Source of the DNA: Nitrospirota bacterium
Lineage (GTDB): Bacteria > Nitrospirota > Nitrospiria > Nitrospirales > UBA8639
Direction: 5' to 3'
Assembly (NCBI GenBank): GCA_003695915.1
Contig: RFGF01000016.1
Coordinates: 1 to 38,896 of the forward strand
Length of the DNA: 38,896 bases
How positions within the stretch are numbered: position 1 is the first letter of the stretch; each line of letters opens with the position of its first letter. The position numbers were made by a program, and so were the translations under genes. The notes under the pieces were generated by a model. The model was not told the origin of the DNA, searched no databases, and saw only the letters and a program-made list of their open reading frames with translations. Of the stretch, positions 1 through 9,045 are shown in pieces.

Positions 1-2015
1 ACCTCGAGGATGCCCGAGGCCATCGCGTCCTGGACGGCGTCGTGGATCTGCTTGGCCGTGACGCGCCCCGAGAGCGGCCCGACCGAGATGGCGATCTTCT
101 CGTCCTCGCTCTCGGCCACGGCGTGGACGAGCCCGCTAGCGCCCTGGATCGCGGCGTCCTTGCGGTAGAGGCGGCAGATGGTCTCGATGTAGTTCTCGAG
201 CTTCGCCGCCTCACCGGCGCCGGCCTCGCGGACGACGTAGCCCTTCCAGTCCTCGACCGAGTAGCGGCCGAGGGTCATCACCTCGAAGGGGCCGCAGACG
301 CGGATGGCGTCCTTGTCTTCAACCGGCCGGTCGACGAGTTCGATGTCTTGCCCCTCTTTGTCGCCAGTGAATGTCCCCATAGTCACACGCGTTATGGTTT
401 CATAGCGAAAGCCGGAGGATACGAGCCCGTCGTGAGTCACGTAGTGCGGAAACACTGCCGAAAGCAGGCGTGTTCTCGCGACGTTGACAGCGACACGAGA
501 GGTGTCGCACGTGACCCAGCGCCGCCCGAGTTTCTCGGCGCAGAAGGCGGTGGTTCCCGAGCCACAGGTCGGGTCGAAAACGAGATCGCCGGGTTCTGTC
601 GTCATGGCGATACAACGGCTGACGACCTTGGGGTTCGTCCAAACGACATAGTCTTTGCTTCCGGCAAAACCGGCCACCCCAGTGTCAAGCCAGAAGTTAC
701 TCAGCGGGTAGGCTGAGAAGTCGTCGAGGTATCGGACGTACCGCAGGGTGTTTCCAACGACGATCAGCCGCTTCGCGGCCCGCAGCCGTTCGATCCCCTC
801 CTTGTTTGTCTTCCACGTTGAAGACCCGGTGGGCCAGTATTCCTTCCCGTCGACCACGACCGGCCATTTCTCGTGCGCTCGGCCAGCTCTTGTGCTGCAC
901 ATGTTGTCTGGGGTGAACAGACGGCTCCCCTGTGGCACGAACTTCTCGCCGTCGCGCTCTTCAGCCGTTAGCCGTCGTCGCGTTCCATCCGGAAGCTCGA
1001 CCCAATCGTAGTGGCCGGCTCCCTCCCCGCCTTGCTGCTTGTCCAAGTAGAGCTGAAAGTACTTGGCGGTACCCTTGTCCTTGGCATACCACATCAGAAA
1101 GTCGCCAGTCGATGGAAGCAGTCCGCTCGACTGGCTTGCCGTCTTCGAAAAAGCGATGGGAGCGACGAAATTTGACGCGCCAAATACTTCGTCCATGAGC
1201 TGACGGACCAGGTGGAAGTTTGTGTCACTAATCTGGACGAAGATGCTTCCTCGATCCGCCAGCAGCTCCCGGCACAGGTAGAGCCGCTCCTCGAGGTACG
1301 ACAGGTACGAGTGGATCCCGAGCGCCCAGGTGTCGCGGAAGGCCTTGATCGTGAGCACGTCGTCGGCCGGGTCCTTGGGGTCGTTCTTGGTCGAGTCCAC
1401 CCGCTGTTGGAAGTTCGAGTCGTACTTGATGCCGTAGGGCGGGTCGATGTAGATCATCTGCACCTTGCCGCGCAGGCCCTCGTAGTGGAGCAGCGACTCC
1501 ATCACGTGCAGCGAGTCGCCGCAGATGAGCTTGTTCTTCCAGCCCTCGTCGTGGGTGTAGAACTCCACGCGCCGCTTGCGCTCGCCCTCGCGCAGCTCCT
1601 TCTCGAGGTCGGCGAAGAGGTGCCCCTGGCGCGGCGCGCCCGCCTCCTCCTCGGCCGCCCGGCGCGCCCGCTCGATGATCTGCGCGATGCGCGACTCGGA
1701 GACGATTTCGTTGCGCTGGAGCGGCAGCACCGGCACCTCGCGCCGGTTGCGCTTGCCTGCCCAGAAGAGCACCGGGTCCGCCGCCGGGTCCATGTCGACG
1801 ACCACTGGCCGGTCGTCGCCCTCGGGGAGCTTCCCCACCTCGATGGCCTTGCTCCAGCCATTGTCCATGGGGAGCGTGACGACCAGCTCGTCTTCGGGTA
1901 GCAAAGGCGTGTGCCCGGTCTCAGGGGTGCGCGGCTCCTTGATCTCGTCGTAGGTATAGCGAGTGACCTTCTTGTTCTTCGCTTTCGATTTTTGTGTCGT
2001 GTTTTTTCTGGCCAT
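1..2015 (-). CDS. Type III-like (Mod) site-specific DNA adenine methyltransferase, 3' end outside window
   Basis: The minus strand is open from an ATG at 2015 to the window edge, giving about 671 residues without a stop. The ATG is preceded by GGTGAGG at good spacing and lies 20 nt after the stop of the helicase gene, so it is the third gene of that operon. Motif IV, DPPYG, is at residues 191-195, and the SAM-binding motif FDPTCGSGTT begins at residue 480. Motif IV before motif I is the order of beta-class N6-adenine methyltransferases, including Mod subunits of type III restriction systems. The first 190 residues are charged and rich in Lys, Arg and Glu. Base composition is mosaic: roughly 1260-1960 and 1-380 are far more GC-rich than the middle. 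The cognate restriction subunit would be expected next, off the left edge. Family assignment is firm; specificity cannot be read. Confidence 0.9.
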   Translation of the reverse strand, partial: MARKNTTQKSKAKNKKVTRYTYDEIKEPRTPETGHTPLLPEDELVVTLPMDNGWSKAIEVGKLPEGDDRPVVVDMDPAADPVLFWAGKRNRREVPVLPLQRNEIVSESRIAQIIERARRAAEEEAGAPRQGHLFADLEKELREGERKRRVEFYTHDEGWKNKLICGDSLHVMESLLHYEGLRGKVQMIYIDPPYGIKYDSNFQQRVDSTKNDPKDPADDVLTIKAFRDTWALGIHSYLSYLEERLYLCRELLADRGSIFVQISDTNFHLVRQLMDEVFGASNFVAPIAFSKTASQSSGLLPSTGDFLMWYAKDKGTAKYFQLYLDKQQGGEGAGHYDWVELPDGTRRRLTAEERDGEKFVPQGSRLFTPDNMCSTRAGRAHEKWPVVVDGKEYWPTGSSTWKTNKEGIERLRAAKRLIVVGNTLRYVRYLDDFSAYPLSNFWLDTGVAGFAGSKDYVVWTNPKVVSRCIAMTTEPGDLVFDPTCGSGTTAFCAEKLGRRWVTCDTSRVAVNVARTRLLSAVFPHYVTHDGLVSSGFRYETITRVTMGTFTGDKEGQDIELVDRPVEDKDAIRVCGPFEVMTLGRYSVEDWKGYVVREAGAGEAAKLENYIETICRLYRKDAAIQGASGLVHAVAESEDEKIAISVGPLSGRVTAKQIHDAVQDAMASGILE

Positions 2016-2035
2016 GTTGTTTCCTCACCTTGTAC

Positions 2036-5000
2036 TCAATCCACTTCTTCGGCATAGCGGCACCGTGGATACTCGGAACAACCGAGAAACGATCCAAAAC
2101 GGCCTTTGCGTTGACACAGGATTCCTCGGCAGCCGGGCGCGGGACATGGTGAGCCCTGTAGCCCCACGCCAGAGGACGATTTCGTTTTCCGATTTTGGCG
2201 TATTTGGCCTTGCCGCTTGCGCCCTTTGTTTCTTCGCGCAGTATTCACCTTGCCGCCACAGTCCGGTTCTTCGCACTCGAACCAGATCCCATACCGCCCA
2301 GTTTTCCATATCGTGGCATTCCCACATTCCGGGCAGGGAGGATTTTCCTGATCGGCCAGAGGGCTTTCGAGTTGTTCCTGTTTTTTGGAGGTGGGGGTTG
2401 TCAGGAAGCGTCCAAGCTGTTGACAGGCTGCGGGGCTATCGAAACGTAACATGCTTTCCTGCGTATCCCGATGGGAAAGAATGTTCAGTGAGCCATGCCA
2501 GAGAATGCGTTCATCGATGATGGCGATTTTTTCGTGCATGTGCTCGCGGAGGTCGACTGTCATGCCCATGGACCGAAGTGCGCTGATGACCTCTTTGGCG
2601 TCTCCGCCACCGAAGGTCCCCGGAGGTCGCGTCAGGATACGTACACGCACGCCTCGAGCGAGAGCGGCCCGGAGGACATCCGCCCAGCGCGCAGTGCCTG
2701 TTTCCTTGGCAAAGGGAGAAAGTATGATAATCGATTGACGGGCGCGGAGGAGGTCCTGACTGAATGCAGGATAAAAGGATCCTTCATTGAATACGCCGGC
2801 CCCCTTTTCGGGCAAATCAAAATGGGGTGCCACTATTTTACGGAGCGCGTCGATCCATTCCCGTTCCCCGAGCGACAACAGCTCTTCAATGTCCAGGGCT
2901 TCGCCATGTTTCGCAAAATGCTCGATGAGCCGACGCACACACGCATCTTCCGCTCCCTTACCTCGCAAATAGTCAAAATTCGCGATCACGATGAGGTGAT
3001 GACGTGCGCGACTGGCCGCCACATTGAGCAGCCGTGCGCCATCCTCTTCGATGCGCCGCGCTTTGAGAAACCGACTCAGCGGCGATCCAAGCGAATCGGT
3101 GAGATCCAACAGCATGGCCCGCTTCTCGTTCCCCTGAAAGCGGTGCACCGTGGCGGCAATCCCTATGGCGCGGTCTCCTAAGCGTTCATCGAGCACCGCC
3201 TGAATCAGCCTCGCTTGAGCGGCATAGGGGGATACCACGCCGACAGCATCGTTTGGCTCGCCTGCCACAGGCAGAAACCCGATTTCTGCGAGGTGCAGTA
3301 CGATGTTCCGGATCAGCAGCGCATGGAAAAGGTTGTATCGGGAGAAGGTGCCCATGCGGAACGAAGCCCAGGGATTGAACGAAGAGGTATCGATATAGAA
3401 CAGCGGTGCTGACCCAAAAGGGAAGGCGAAGTCTTGGCTGTCCACGCTCGGATGGGACTTGAGCGGATGGTCGGCATAGAACAGTGTGTTGATAACGGCG
3501 CAGATGGGTTCTCGCATACGATATTGGGTATCGAGGACGACAAGGTAGGGAGGGACTTGCCCTTTGGAGATTTGGCTGGGAATATCGGCTTTTTCGAATA
3601 CATCGCATCTGAGCCATTCTTCCGCTAACGGTTCTTCCGAGACGACGATCGGCGGGAGTTGGCGAAAATCGCCGGCCACCGTGACAGCTTGCGTGGCGAG
3701 TCCTGCCGTATAAAAAACCAGCGGAGGCATGAGCATCGATGCTTCATCGACAACGACGGTGTCGAAAGATCGCAGAGGCGCTTTCCCGAGATAGGTGCGA
3801 TAGGCTGTGGTGGCCAGGATTCGGCAACGTGCCAGAACCTGCTGCTCGATCTCAGACAATTCTCGCTCGATATCGGATAGCCGCTGTCTGATAAGCGGCA
3901 ACCGGCGCGCTATTGCTTCCAGCCGGGATCGAATCGCCCTTTCTTGCGGATACCCTTGAATCGCTTTCGTCAACTTCGCCTCTTCACCTTCGAGCGAAAG
4001 AATCTTCTCTTCAATGGCCTGGAGATTTTGGAAAAGGGTTTCCGCAGTTTGTTGTGTACGCTGCGCGGCTTGTTCGGCGGAAGCGAGTTCCTGAGCAAGC
4101 TTTTTAGGGTTCAGGCCCGCAAAGAATCGCCGTATCCGTCCCATACTTTGGGCTCGCTGAAGATCTGCACGTGTTCGTTCCGCCTGAGCGCGATAGTGCT
4201 TGGCGTCAGCCCGACGAGCAAGCATATCGTTCATTGTCTTTTCGCGAATTTTCTTGTGCTGGTCGAGTTTGTCGCGGACAGAGGCGAGCCGTTCGAACGC
4301 CTGTAAGGGAGGCCTAAGCTCCTGCTCCTCTTTTTTGAGGGCATCTTGCTCGCGTTCGAGTTCCACTTTCTCTTGCTGAAGGCTTGCACTCAAACGTGCC
4401 ACGATCTCTTTTACAATGACCTGCGATCCGTAACGTTGGCGCAACTCTTCCTTCACCACGGGCCCATGCCGAAGAACCAGTCCTTTGTCAAAGTCAGGCT
4501 CGCGCTCCAATCGTTCAGCGACACGTTCGAGAGCAGTATCCACGGCAATGTTCGTATTTGAAACGAGAAGCACTGAACGTCCGGCGCGATAGTGTGCTTC
4601 GACGATGCGAGCCAAGGTGGTGGTTTTCCCGGTCCCCGGCGGTCCCCAGAGAAACGTTGTACTGCTCCCCAGAGAACGATGGAGCGCCCGGATTTGTGCT
4701 TCGTTCAGTGCGCCGTCGGTTATCACCGCTCGATGCGGCACGGCGTCTTTGGCGATGGGTGGCGAAAGGCCAATCACACGGTCGGCTGCTTGTCGGCAAA
4801 ATTGCGCTTCGCCATTTTTGACTTTTTCGAGCCGCTCCTTGAGCCGTTCGAGGAGAAAGGTATCATCAGCGATCAGGCGGGCTGAAGCAATGGTCGGCCC
4901 GAGATCTTTGTCGAGTGCGACAGTCAAAACTCCATCACGAAATGAAACGATGATCCCTGTGATGTTTTCTTTGTCAATGACGATGCGAATCGGCGTCTCA

Positions 5001-5170
5001 TCGTGGAGCGTCAGTTCATCTATAACCGGGAATCGATAAAGCCACGCTTCCGCAGCAGGGCCGATATATTCTCCGCGTTGGAGTTCGATTTGGGTCGATC
5101 CACCTTGTTTACGGACAGCCGCAATTTCCAGATCGAGCGCGTCGATCATGGAAGCAATGGGATCGCTCAT
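2036..5170 (-). CDS. SF1 (UPF1/DNA2-type) helicase fused to PLD nuclease and topoisomerase-type zinc fingers; Mokosh type II-like
   Basis: The protein is about 1044 residues. The ATG at 5170 overlaps the stop of the upstream gene as ATGA and follows GGAG-rich sequence, so I prefer it to the longer frame that opens at 5224. Walker A, GPPGTGKT, has its lysine at residue 182; Walker B reads VVVDEASML. A long Glu/Lys/Arg-rich segment between them (about residues 240-430) should be coiled coil. Later SF1 motifs are visible (GDFRQLPP, DTQYRMREP, TVHRFQGNE, NVAASRARHHL). The C-terminal third carries one HxKxxxxD phospholipase-D motif (HEKIAIID) followed by GS, then two four-cysteine fingers of the topoisomerase type (CPECG...CEEPDCGG and CPAPGCRG...CSEYPRC). 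A COG1112-type helicase joined to a PLD nuclease is the layout reported for Mokosh type II phage defence. Its role here is inferred from that and from the neighbouring methyltransferase. Confidence 0.87.
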   Translation of the reverse strand: MSDPIASMIDALDLEIAAVRKQGGSTQIELQRGEYIGPAAEAWLYRFPVIDELTLHDETPIRIVIDKENITGIIVSFRDGVLTVALDKDLGPTIASARLIADDTFLLERLKERLEKVKNGEAQFCRQAADRVIGLSPPIAKDAVPHRAVITDGALNEAQIRALHRSLGSSTTFLWGPPGTGKTTTLARIVEAHYRAGRSVLLVSNTNIAVDTALERVAERLEREPDFDKGLVLRHGPVVKEELRQRYGSQVIVKEIVARLSASLQQEKVELEREQDALKKEEQELRPPLQAFERLASVRDKLDQHKKIREKTMNDMLARRADAKHYRAQAERTRADLQRAQSMGRIRRFFAGLNPKKLAQELASAEQAAQRTQQTAETLFQNLQAIEEKILSLEGEEAKLTKAIQGYPQERAIRSRLEAIARRLPLIRQRLSDIERELSEIEQQVLARCRILATTAYRTYLGKAPLRSFDTVVVDEASMLMPPLVFYTAGLATQAVTVAGDFRQLPPIVVSEEPLAEEWLRCDVFEKADIPSQISKGQVPPYLVVLDTQYRMREPICAVINTLFYADHPLKSHPSVDSQDFAFPFGSAPLFYIDTSSFNPWASFRMGTFSRYNLFHALLIRNIVLHLAEIGFLPVAGEPNDAVGVVSPYAAQARLIQAVLDERLGDRAIGIAATVHRFQGNEKRAMLLDLTDSLGSPLSRFLKARRIEEDGARLLNVAASRARHHLIVIANFDYLRGKGAEDACVRRLIEHFAKHGEALDIEELLSLGEREWIDALRKIVAPHFDLPEKGAGVFNEGSFYPAFSQDLLRARQSIIILSPFAKETGTARWADVLRAALARGVRVRILTRPPGTFGGGDAKEVISALRSMGMTVDLREHMHEKIAIIDERILWHGSLNILSHRDTQESMLRFDSPAACQQLGRFLTTPTSKKQEQLESPLADQENPPCPECGNATIWKTGRYGIWFECEEPDCGGKVNTARRNKGRKRQGQIRQNRKTKSSSGVGLQGSPCPAPGCRGILCQRKGRFGSFLGCSEYPRCRYAEEVD

Positions 5171-7920
5171 GCTTCCGCTCCTTCTCCTGCCGAACACAGC
5201 CCTCGATAATCGCACGTCTTGCACTTGCTCGGTGTCGGCATCGGTGGAAGCGATCCATGTTGCAGTGCGGTGGCTGCCTCTCGCACTTTGGTTTTCACCT
5301 CGTCGATGAAGTCGTCATCGACCGCTCTCGGTTTTCGTTTTCGCTCGTCGAGTTCGTAGATTTCGACGTAGTCGGCACGGTTTCCGGTGAGTTCCTCGTA
5401 CCCAAGCGCATAGATGTGTAGTTGGGTTTCGGTGACATTTTCGGCCTGTGCCCGCTCGCTCGATTTCAAATCCACAATCGTGGTTTCGTTCGTGTCCAGG
5501 CGGCGGACGAGGTCAATCCGGCCTTGAACGGTCACACCGTCGCCGAGATTGATCTCCACCTGCTTTTCCGCAAATTCTATTTTGTCGAACAGGTGTTCAT
5601 TGTCACGGATGTAATCATGTAACACGCGCCTTGCAGCCGCCTCGAGTTTTTCTTTGAGCGCGGGATAGGCATAGGGAATATGCAAGTGTGTATCCACGAG
5701 GTGTGGCACTTGGGCTTCGGTGGCTCTTTGGCCACGCATGGCTTCGACATGAACTTCGGCCAACGCGTTGTGAAGGGATCGACCGTATCCGAGCGCTTCG
5801 TGGATCGGTGCATTGAAGCCGTACAAGATGCGAAGTTTGAATTGATATGGGCATTCGAAGAAATATTTCAAATCCGAGAACGACAGGGCTACGTTCGTGA
5901 GACCCTTTCGCGGTGTCGGAGTGGCACGCTTGCGCGATGTGTAATCCGCACGACGTCGTTTGACGTACTTGGATACAAAGAGATCGTCGACAAATTCTGA
6001 CTTCTTTTGATACATCCGATTTCCTGAAACCGAAGCCCATGTGAGGTGTAGGAATTTCTGGCTGCGAGTCATGGCCACATAAAAAAGGCGGCGCTCGTCT
6101 TCTCGGGTGCCTTCGAAGCGTTGCTGCTCCTTTACGCTCTTTTTTGGCAGCAGATGCCAGACGGACCGCCCTCCCTGGCGTTTGGATGGGAAGCGGTTTT
6201 TGAGAAGGGAGGGAAGAAACACGACGGGCCATTGCATGCCCTTGGCTTGATGAACAGTCATGATTTTCACGGCATCCGGATTTGCATACTGGTTATCCTG
6301 CCATCCCTCCGGATACGCGCCTTCGGCTTGGTGACGAAGAAAATTGGCGAAGGATTGATATTTTTCTTTCGGCTTCGAATGGTAGTAAATGGTTTCGAAG
6401 TCGGAGATAAGTTGGCTGAATTTTCCGAGATTGTAAAAGACGATCTCTCCCCGACCGTGCGGTACGGCTTCTTCGCGAAGCTCCGCCAGTGTCAAAAACG
6501 TTTGAAAGACCCGTTGGATCGAATAGAAACTGAATCGTTCGGTCGGATTGTCCAACTGGGATTTGATTGTCTGCATGTGCTCGACCGCATTCTGAACGTT
6601 TTCTCGACGCAGTCCGAGACCGGCATCCAACCATGTTTGCCTCAGTGCCTCGGGCGAGATGTCCGCATCATCGGCCATGAAATAAAAGAGTTGGCGGGCG
6701 GCTTCGGCTTCGCGGGTGGCGAACAGCTCTTTCATGCCGACCACGATGTAGGGGATGCCGGCCTGGTCGAGTGCTCGGGTAATGGGAGTCGCGCTAGCCT
6801 TCACACTTCGAAGTAAGATGGCCATGTCCGACCATGACAAGCCTCGTTCACCGGTGCGATTGTCCGTTGTTGGGTCAGGGATGGCCACACCATAGAGTTC
6901 CCGGATGGTCTCGGCGATATAAGCCGCTTCTCGATCTGGATCCTCGAAGGAAAGCGCGACGATGTCCCCTGGTTCGTATGTTTGGTGCCCGGATGGCACC
7001 ATCTGTTTGGGCAAGCGTGTCGAATTCTGCTCGATGAAAGCTCGGGCTGTTTCGACGATACCGCGGCTGGAGCGGAAATTTTCATCGAGATGAATCTTCT
7101 TTACGGATGGGTATCGCGACGCGAAGCTCAGGATCTGTTGTACATCGCTTCCTCGCCACTGATAAATCGTCTGATCGTCGTCGCCGACGACACAGAGTGT
7201 GGCGCCGATATCGTGCAGCAGCCAGATGATGGCTTCTTGGATGGGATTCACGTCTTGGTATTCGTCCACGACGACATGGCGAATCCTTTCGGCCAACTGG
7301 TTCCGTAGTGCTTCGTTGTTGGTCAATTCCTCGACCGCCGCTTCCATGATCGCCGAGTAATCGAAATAACACGAACGCTCCAGGAGCTTGCGGTAGACCT
7401 CGAGGCCGTTCACGATCGAGCATGATTGGAGCACCTGCTCATCGGTGTCGGCCTCACGAAGGATCGTCAGTGCTTCGAGATAATAAGGCGTATCCTGATA
7501 GCGCTTGAGCGGTCGCCCCGAGAGGTCTGTGCATTGGGTCAATCCGCTTTCCCGACTATGACGATCGATAAAGAGCGATTGTTGGACTTCATTCAACACC
7601 TCAAATTTCAGATACCGCGGGATATGGGTTTTTAACAGCTCGAGGCAAAAGGCGTGAATGGTTCCCACAAACATTTCCGCCATTCCCTGCATGGAGCCCA
7701 ATTGTGTTTGGCAGCAAGCGATGATTCGATCTTTTAATTCGGCTGCCGCCTTTTCGGTGAACGTGAACGCGACGATATTCGCTGGACGGCAGCCGGCTTT
7801 CAGGAGTTCGACAATGCGTTGTGCGATAACCTGTGTTTTGCCAGAACCCGCGCAGGCAATGAGTTGAAGATTGGAATCTTTCGCCTGAATCGCTTGTCGT
7901 TGATTGGCTGTGAAATTCAT
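5167..7920 (-). CDS. UvrD/PcrA-family ATP-dependent DNA helicase with C-terminal RecB/Cas4-like nuclease
   Basis: The protein is about 917 residues, starting MNFTANQRQAIQ at an ATG at 7920 with GAGG six bases upstream. A TTG-initiated extension to 7950 is possible but adds nothing conserved. UvrD helicase motifs occur in order: CAGSGKT (lysine 28), VVDEYQDVNPIQ, GDDDQTIYQWRG, the motif V region around HQAKGMQWPVVFLP, and RRLFYVAMTRS. The last 250 residues form a PD-(D/E)XK nuclease of the RecB/AddB/Cas4 type: GRIDLV followed by IVDLKSS gives the acidic and lysine residues. A cysteine in ECPYQF plus CKTCDYRGLC near the end give the four cysteines expected for an Fe-S cluster. It is the first gene of a three-gene operon, overlapping the next by 4 nt. 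It probably unwinds and degrades foreign DNA, but a general repair role is not excluded. Confidence 0.9.
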   Translation of the reverse strand: MNFTANQRQAIQAKDSNLQLIACAGSGKTQVIAQRIVELLKAGCRPANIVAFTFTEKAAAELKDRIIACCQTQLGSMQGMAEMFVGTIHAFCLELLKTHIPRYLKFEVLNEVQQSLFIDRHSRESGLTQCTDLSGRPLKRYQDTPYYLEALTILREADTDEQVLQSCSIVNGLEVYRKLLERSCYFDYSAIMEAAVEELTNNEALRNQLAERIRHVVVDEYQDVNPIQEAIIWLLHDIGATLCVVGDDDQTIYQWRGSDVQQILSFASRYPSVKKIHLDENFRSSRGIVETARAFIEQNSTRLPKQMVPSGHQTYEPGDIVALSFEDPDREAAYIAETIRELYGVAIPDPTTDNRTGERGLSWSDMAILLRSVKASATPITRALDQAGIPYIVVGMKELFATREAEAARQLFYFMADDADISPEALRQTWLDAGLGLRRENVQNAVEHMQTIKSQLDNPTERFSFYSIQRVFQTFLTLAELREEAVPHGRGEIVFYNLGKFSQLISDFETIYYHSKPKEKYQSFANFLRHQAEGAYPEGWQDNQYANPDAVKIMTVHQAKGMQWPVVFLPSLLKNRFPSKRQGGRSVWHLLPKKSVKEQQRFEGTREDERRLFYVAMTRSQKFLHLTWASVSGNRMYQKKSEFVDDLFVSKYVKRRRADYTSRKRATPTPRKGLTNVALSFSDLKYFFECPYQFKLRILYGFNAPIHEALGYGRSLHNALAEVHVEAMRGQRATEAQVPHLVDTHLHIPYAYPALKEKLEAAARRVLHDYIRDNEHLFDKIEFAEKQVEINLGDGVTVQGRIDLVRRLDTNETTIVDLKSSERAQAENVTETQLHIYALGYEELTGNRADYVEIYELDERKRKPRAVDDDFIDEVKTKVREAATALQHGSLPPMPTPSKCKTCDYRGLCSAGEGAEA

Positions 7921-8175
7921 AAAAGGCCTCGTGAGGGTGGGGCGAACCAAATTGAACCTTCATGGCTCCCAGAAGGGGAAATAGCCATTTCAAAGAACCT
8001 GCTTCAATTGCGCACAGGCCCAGCGACGAGACCTGCGCAGCTAAAACCTCTATGAGGGCGGGAGGATAAGGCTAAGAATACTGCGCAACATCAATGCTGG
8101 CAATACGGTTGGCCGACGAAGGGATTGGCTAAGGTGAGTAGTACAATGCGAAGATAGAAAGGGATTGAATCTTCC

Positions 8176-8283
8176 TTATTTCAGCGGCGGCTTGACGCTG
8201 ATGGCACCCGCGAATTCGCCGAGTTTTCCTCCTTTTTTGAGATGACCGGCGATGTCGCGCTCGCCTTTCGGCCACCATGACAC
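8176..8283 (-). pseudogene. Duplicated 3' fragment of a DUF3365 haem-protein gene
   Basis: About 108 bases match the 3' end of the intact DUF3365 gene at 10199-10957, with roughly 90 percent identity and including the stop codon. Decoded, it gives GERDIAGHLKKGGKLGEF and ends in VKPPLK, where the intact gene has GERDITGHLKEGGKLGEF and ends in VKLSLK. Similarity starts at the CH of the CxxCH haem motif, and one base is missing just after it. There is no upstream part of the gene. The 255 bases between this fragment and the helicase gene show no recognisable gene. Confidence 0.8.
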
Positions 8284-8319
8284 GCTTGGGAGAAGCGAGA
8301 AAACACATTGACGGCCGGC

Positions 8320-8421
8320 CTATGTAACGCGCCGCGACCTCCCACCAGACAGAAGCTCATAGTGCTTATCCGGCTCCCGGTACGCGTCGCTGATAACGAC
8401 GCGATCGACAATATAGGCCAT
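8320..8421 (-). pseudogene. Probable N-terminal remnant of a type III restriction (Res) helicase-nuclease subunit
   Basis: A 33-codon minus-strand ORF begins at an ATG 20 nt after the DUF2283 stop and encodes MAYIVDRVVISDAYREPDKH followed by YELLSGGRSRRV, then a TAG. The pattern of a Ser-Asp/Asn-x-Tyr-x-Glu-Pro-x-x-His-Tyr segment followed by a Gly-Gly-Arg-Ser segment is what I recall from the first residues of large Res-type DEAD-box restriction subunits, which normally run on for about 900 residues. Here the frame stops and about 40 bases later the sequence becomes the DUF3365 fragment, so the rest was lost by rearrangement. The assignment rests on a short match and could be wrong. Confidence 0.5.
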
Positions 8422-8441
8422 ACTACTACCCGTATGACGGA

Positions 8442-8642
8442 TTACCGCGCTACGGCCAAGGGAGCCTGTTTGAGGGTACTGACCCTGAGCACCGAGAAGC
8501 CTAAGACATTGCCCTCCTCATCCACTTTTTCCATAACCTGATCAGTTTCCGTTTCTCGGAAATAGCCCGGTCGTTGCTCGAAGATTACTTCGAGATAATC
8601 CCCTTCAGCGTCGTACCAAATTTTTACATGCTTTTTGGCCAT
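8442..8642 (-). CDS. DUF2283 family small protein
   Basis: A 66-residue protein starting MAKKHVKIWYDAEGDYLEVI. The Tyr-Asp-x-Glu-x-Asp-x-Leu-x-Val pattern near the N terminus and the GNVLGFSVL segment are typical of DUF2283, whose members are usually 60-75 residues. DUF2283 genes often lie beside DUF4258 genes in arrangements that resemble toxin-antitoxin pairs. I looked for a DUF4258 partner on both sides and found none. The Shine-Dalgarno sequence is weak. It lies among fragments of restriction and insertion-sequence genes, so it is probably part of a decayed accessory patch. Its function is unknown. Confidence 0.8.
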   Translation of the reverse strand: MAKKHVKIWYDAEGDYLEVIFEQRPGYFRETETDQVMEKVDEEGNVLGFSVLRVSTLKQAPLAVAR

Positions 8643-9045
8643 GACGCTTCACTCATCAATCGCGGGCGAGACCCTTGGTAAATTCTGCTGCAGCAAGATT
8701 CTGCTTATTCAAGCCCTTGCCAGCTTGTGCCACCTCTCGTGAATTTTGTGGTTGTCTGAAGGGCGAGCTGCGGGAGGCTCGGCACCATCTCTTTCGAGCA
8801 CCCGATCCAGGGAACTCGAATGCGATCCTACACGCAACGAACCTGAAAGCCACGGTGTCAGATCTCTGCACCTTGCGCATTCGGCACACGCTGTCGGCTA
8901 TAGCGAAGGTCCTTGGGGGATATAAGGCCACGTTTTCCCCCGAGGTGCCAGCTCTCATAGGATTGCTCGCCGCCTAGGCCCATCCGCTCACGTCGGGTAC
9001 CGGAAAAGCATGTGCCGATCCTACGCGAATCGCCATGGAATGGCG
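8643..9045. other. Intergenic, no recognised gene
   Basis: About 400 bases between the DUF2283 gene and the IS30 remnant. Frames of about 100 codons are open on both strands (8675-8977 plus, 8656-8958 minus), but neither shows a family motif, a good ribosome site or sensible composition, and they overlap each other. I treat the stretch as decayed accessory DNA. Confidence 0.5.

Noticed and set aside
1212-1901. A 229-codon plus-strand frame in the methyltransferase region
   Set aside because: High GC keeps the opposite frame open; the minus strand carries DPPYG and FDPTCGSGTT in one uninterrupted frame.
8656-8977. Two opposite frames of about 100 codons beside DUF2283, considered as a DUF4258 partner
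   Set aside because: Neither shows DUF4258 features (His-x-x-x-Arg-x-x-x-Arg region) and neither has a good ribosome site.
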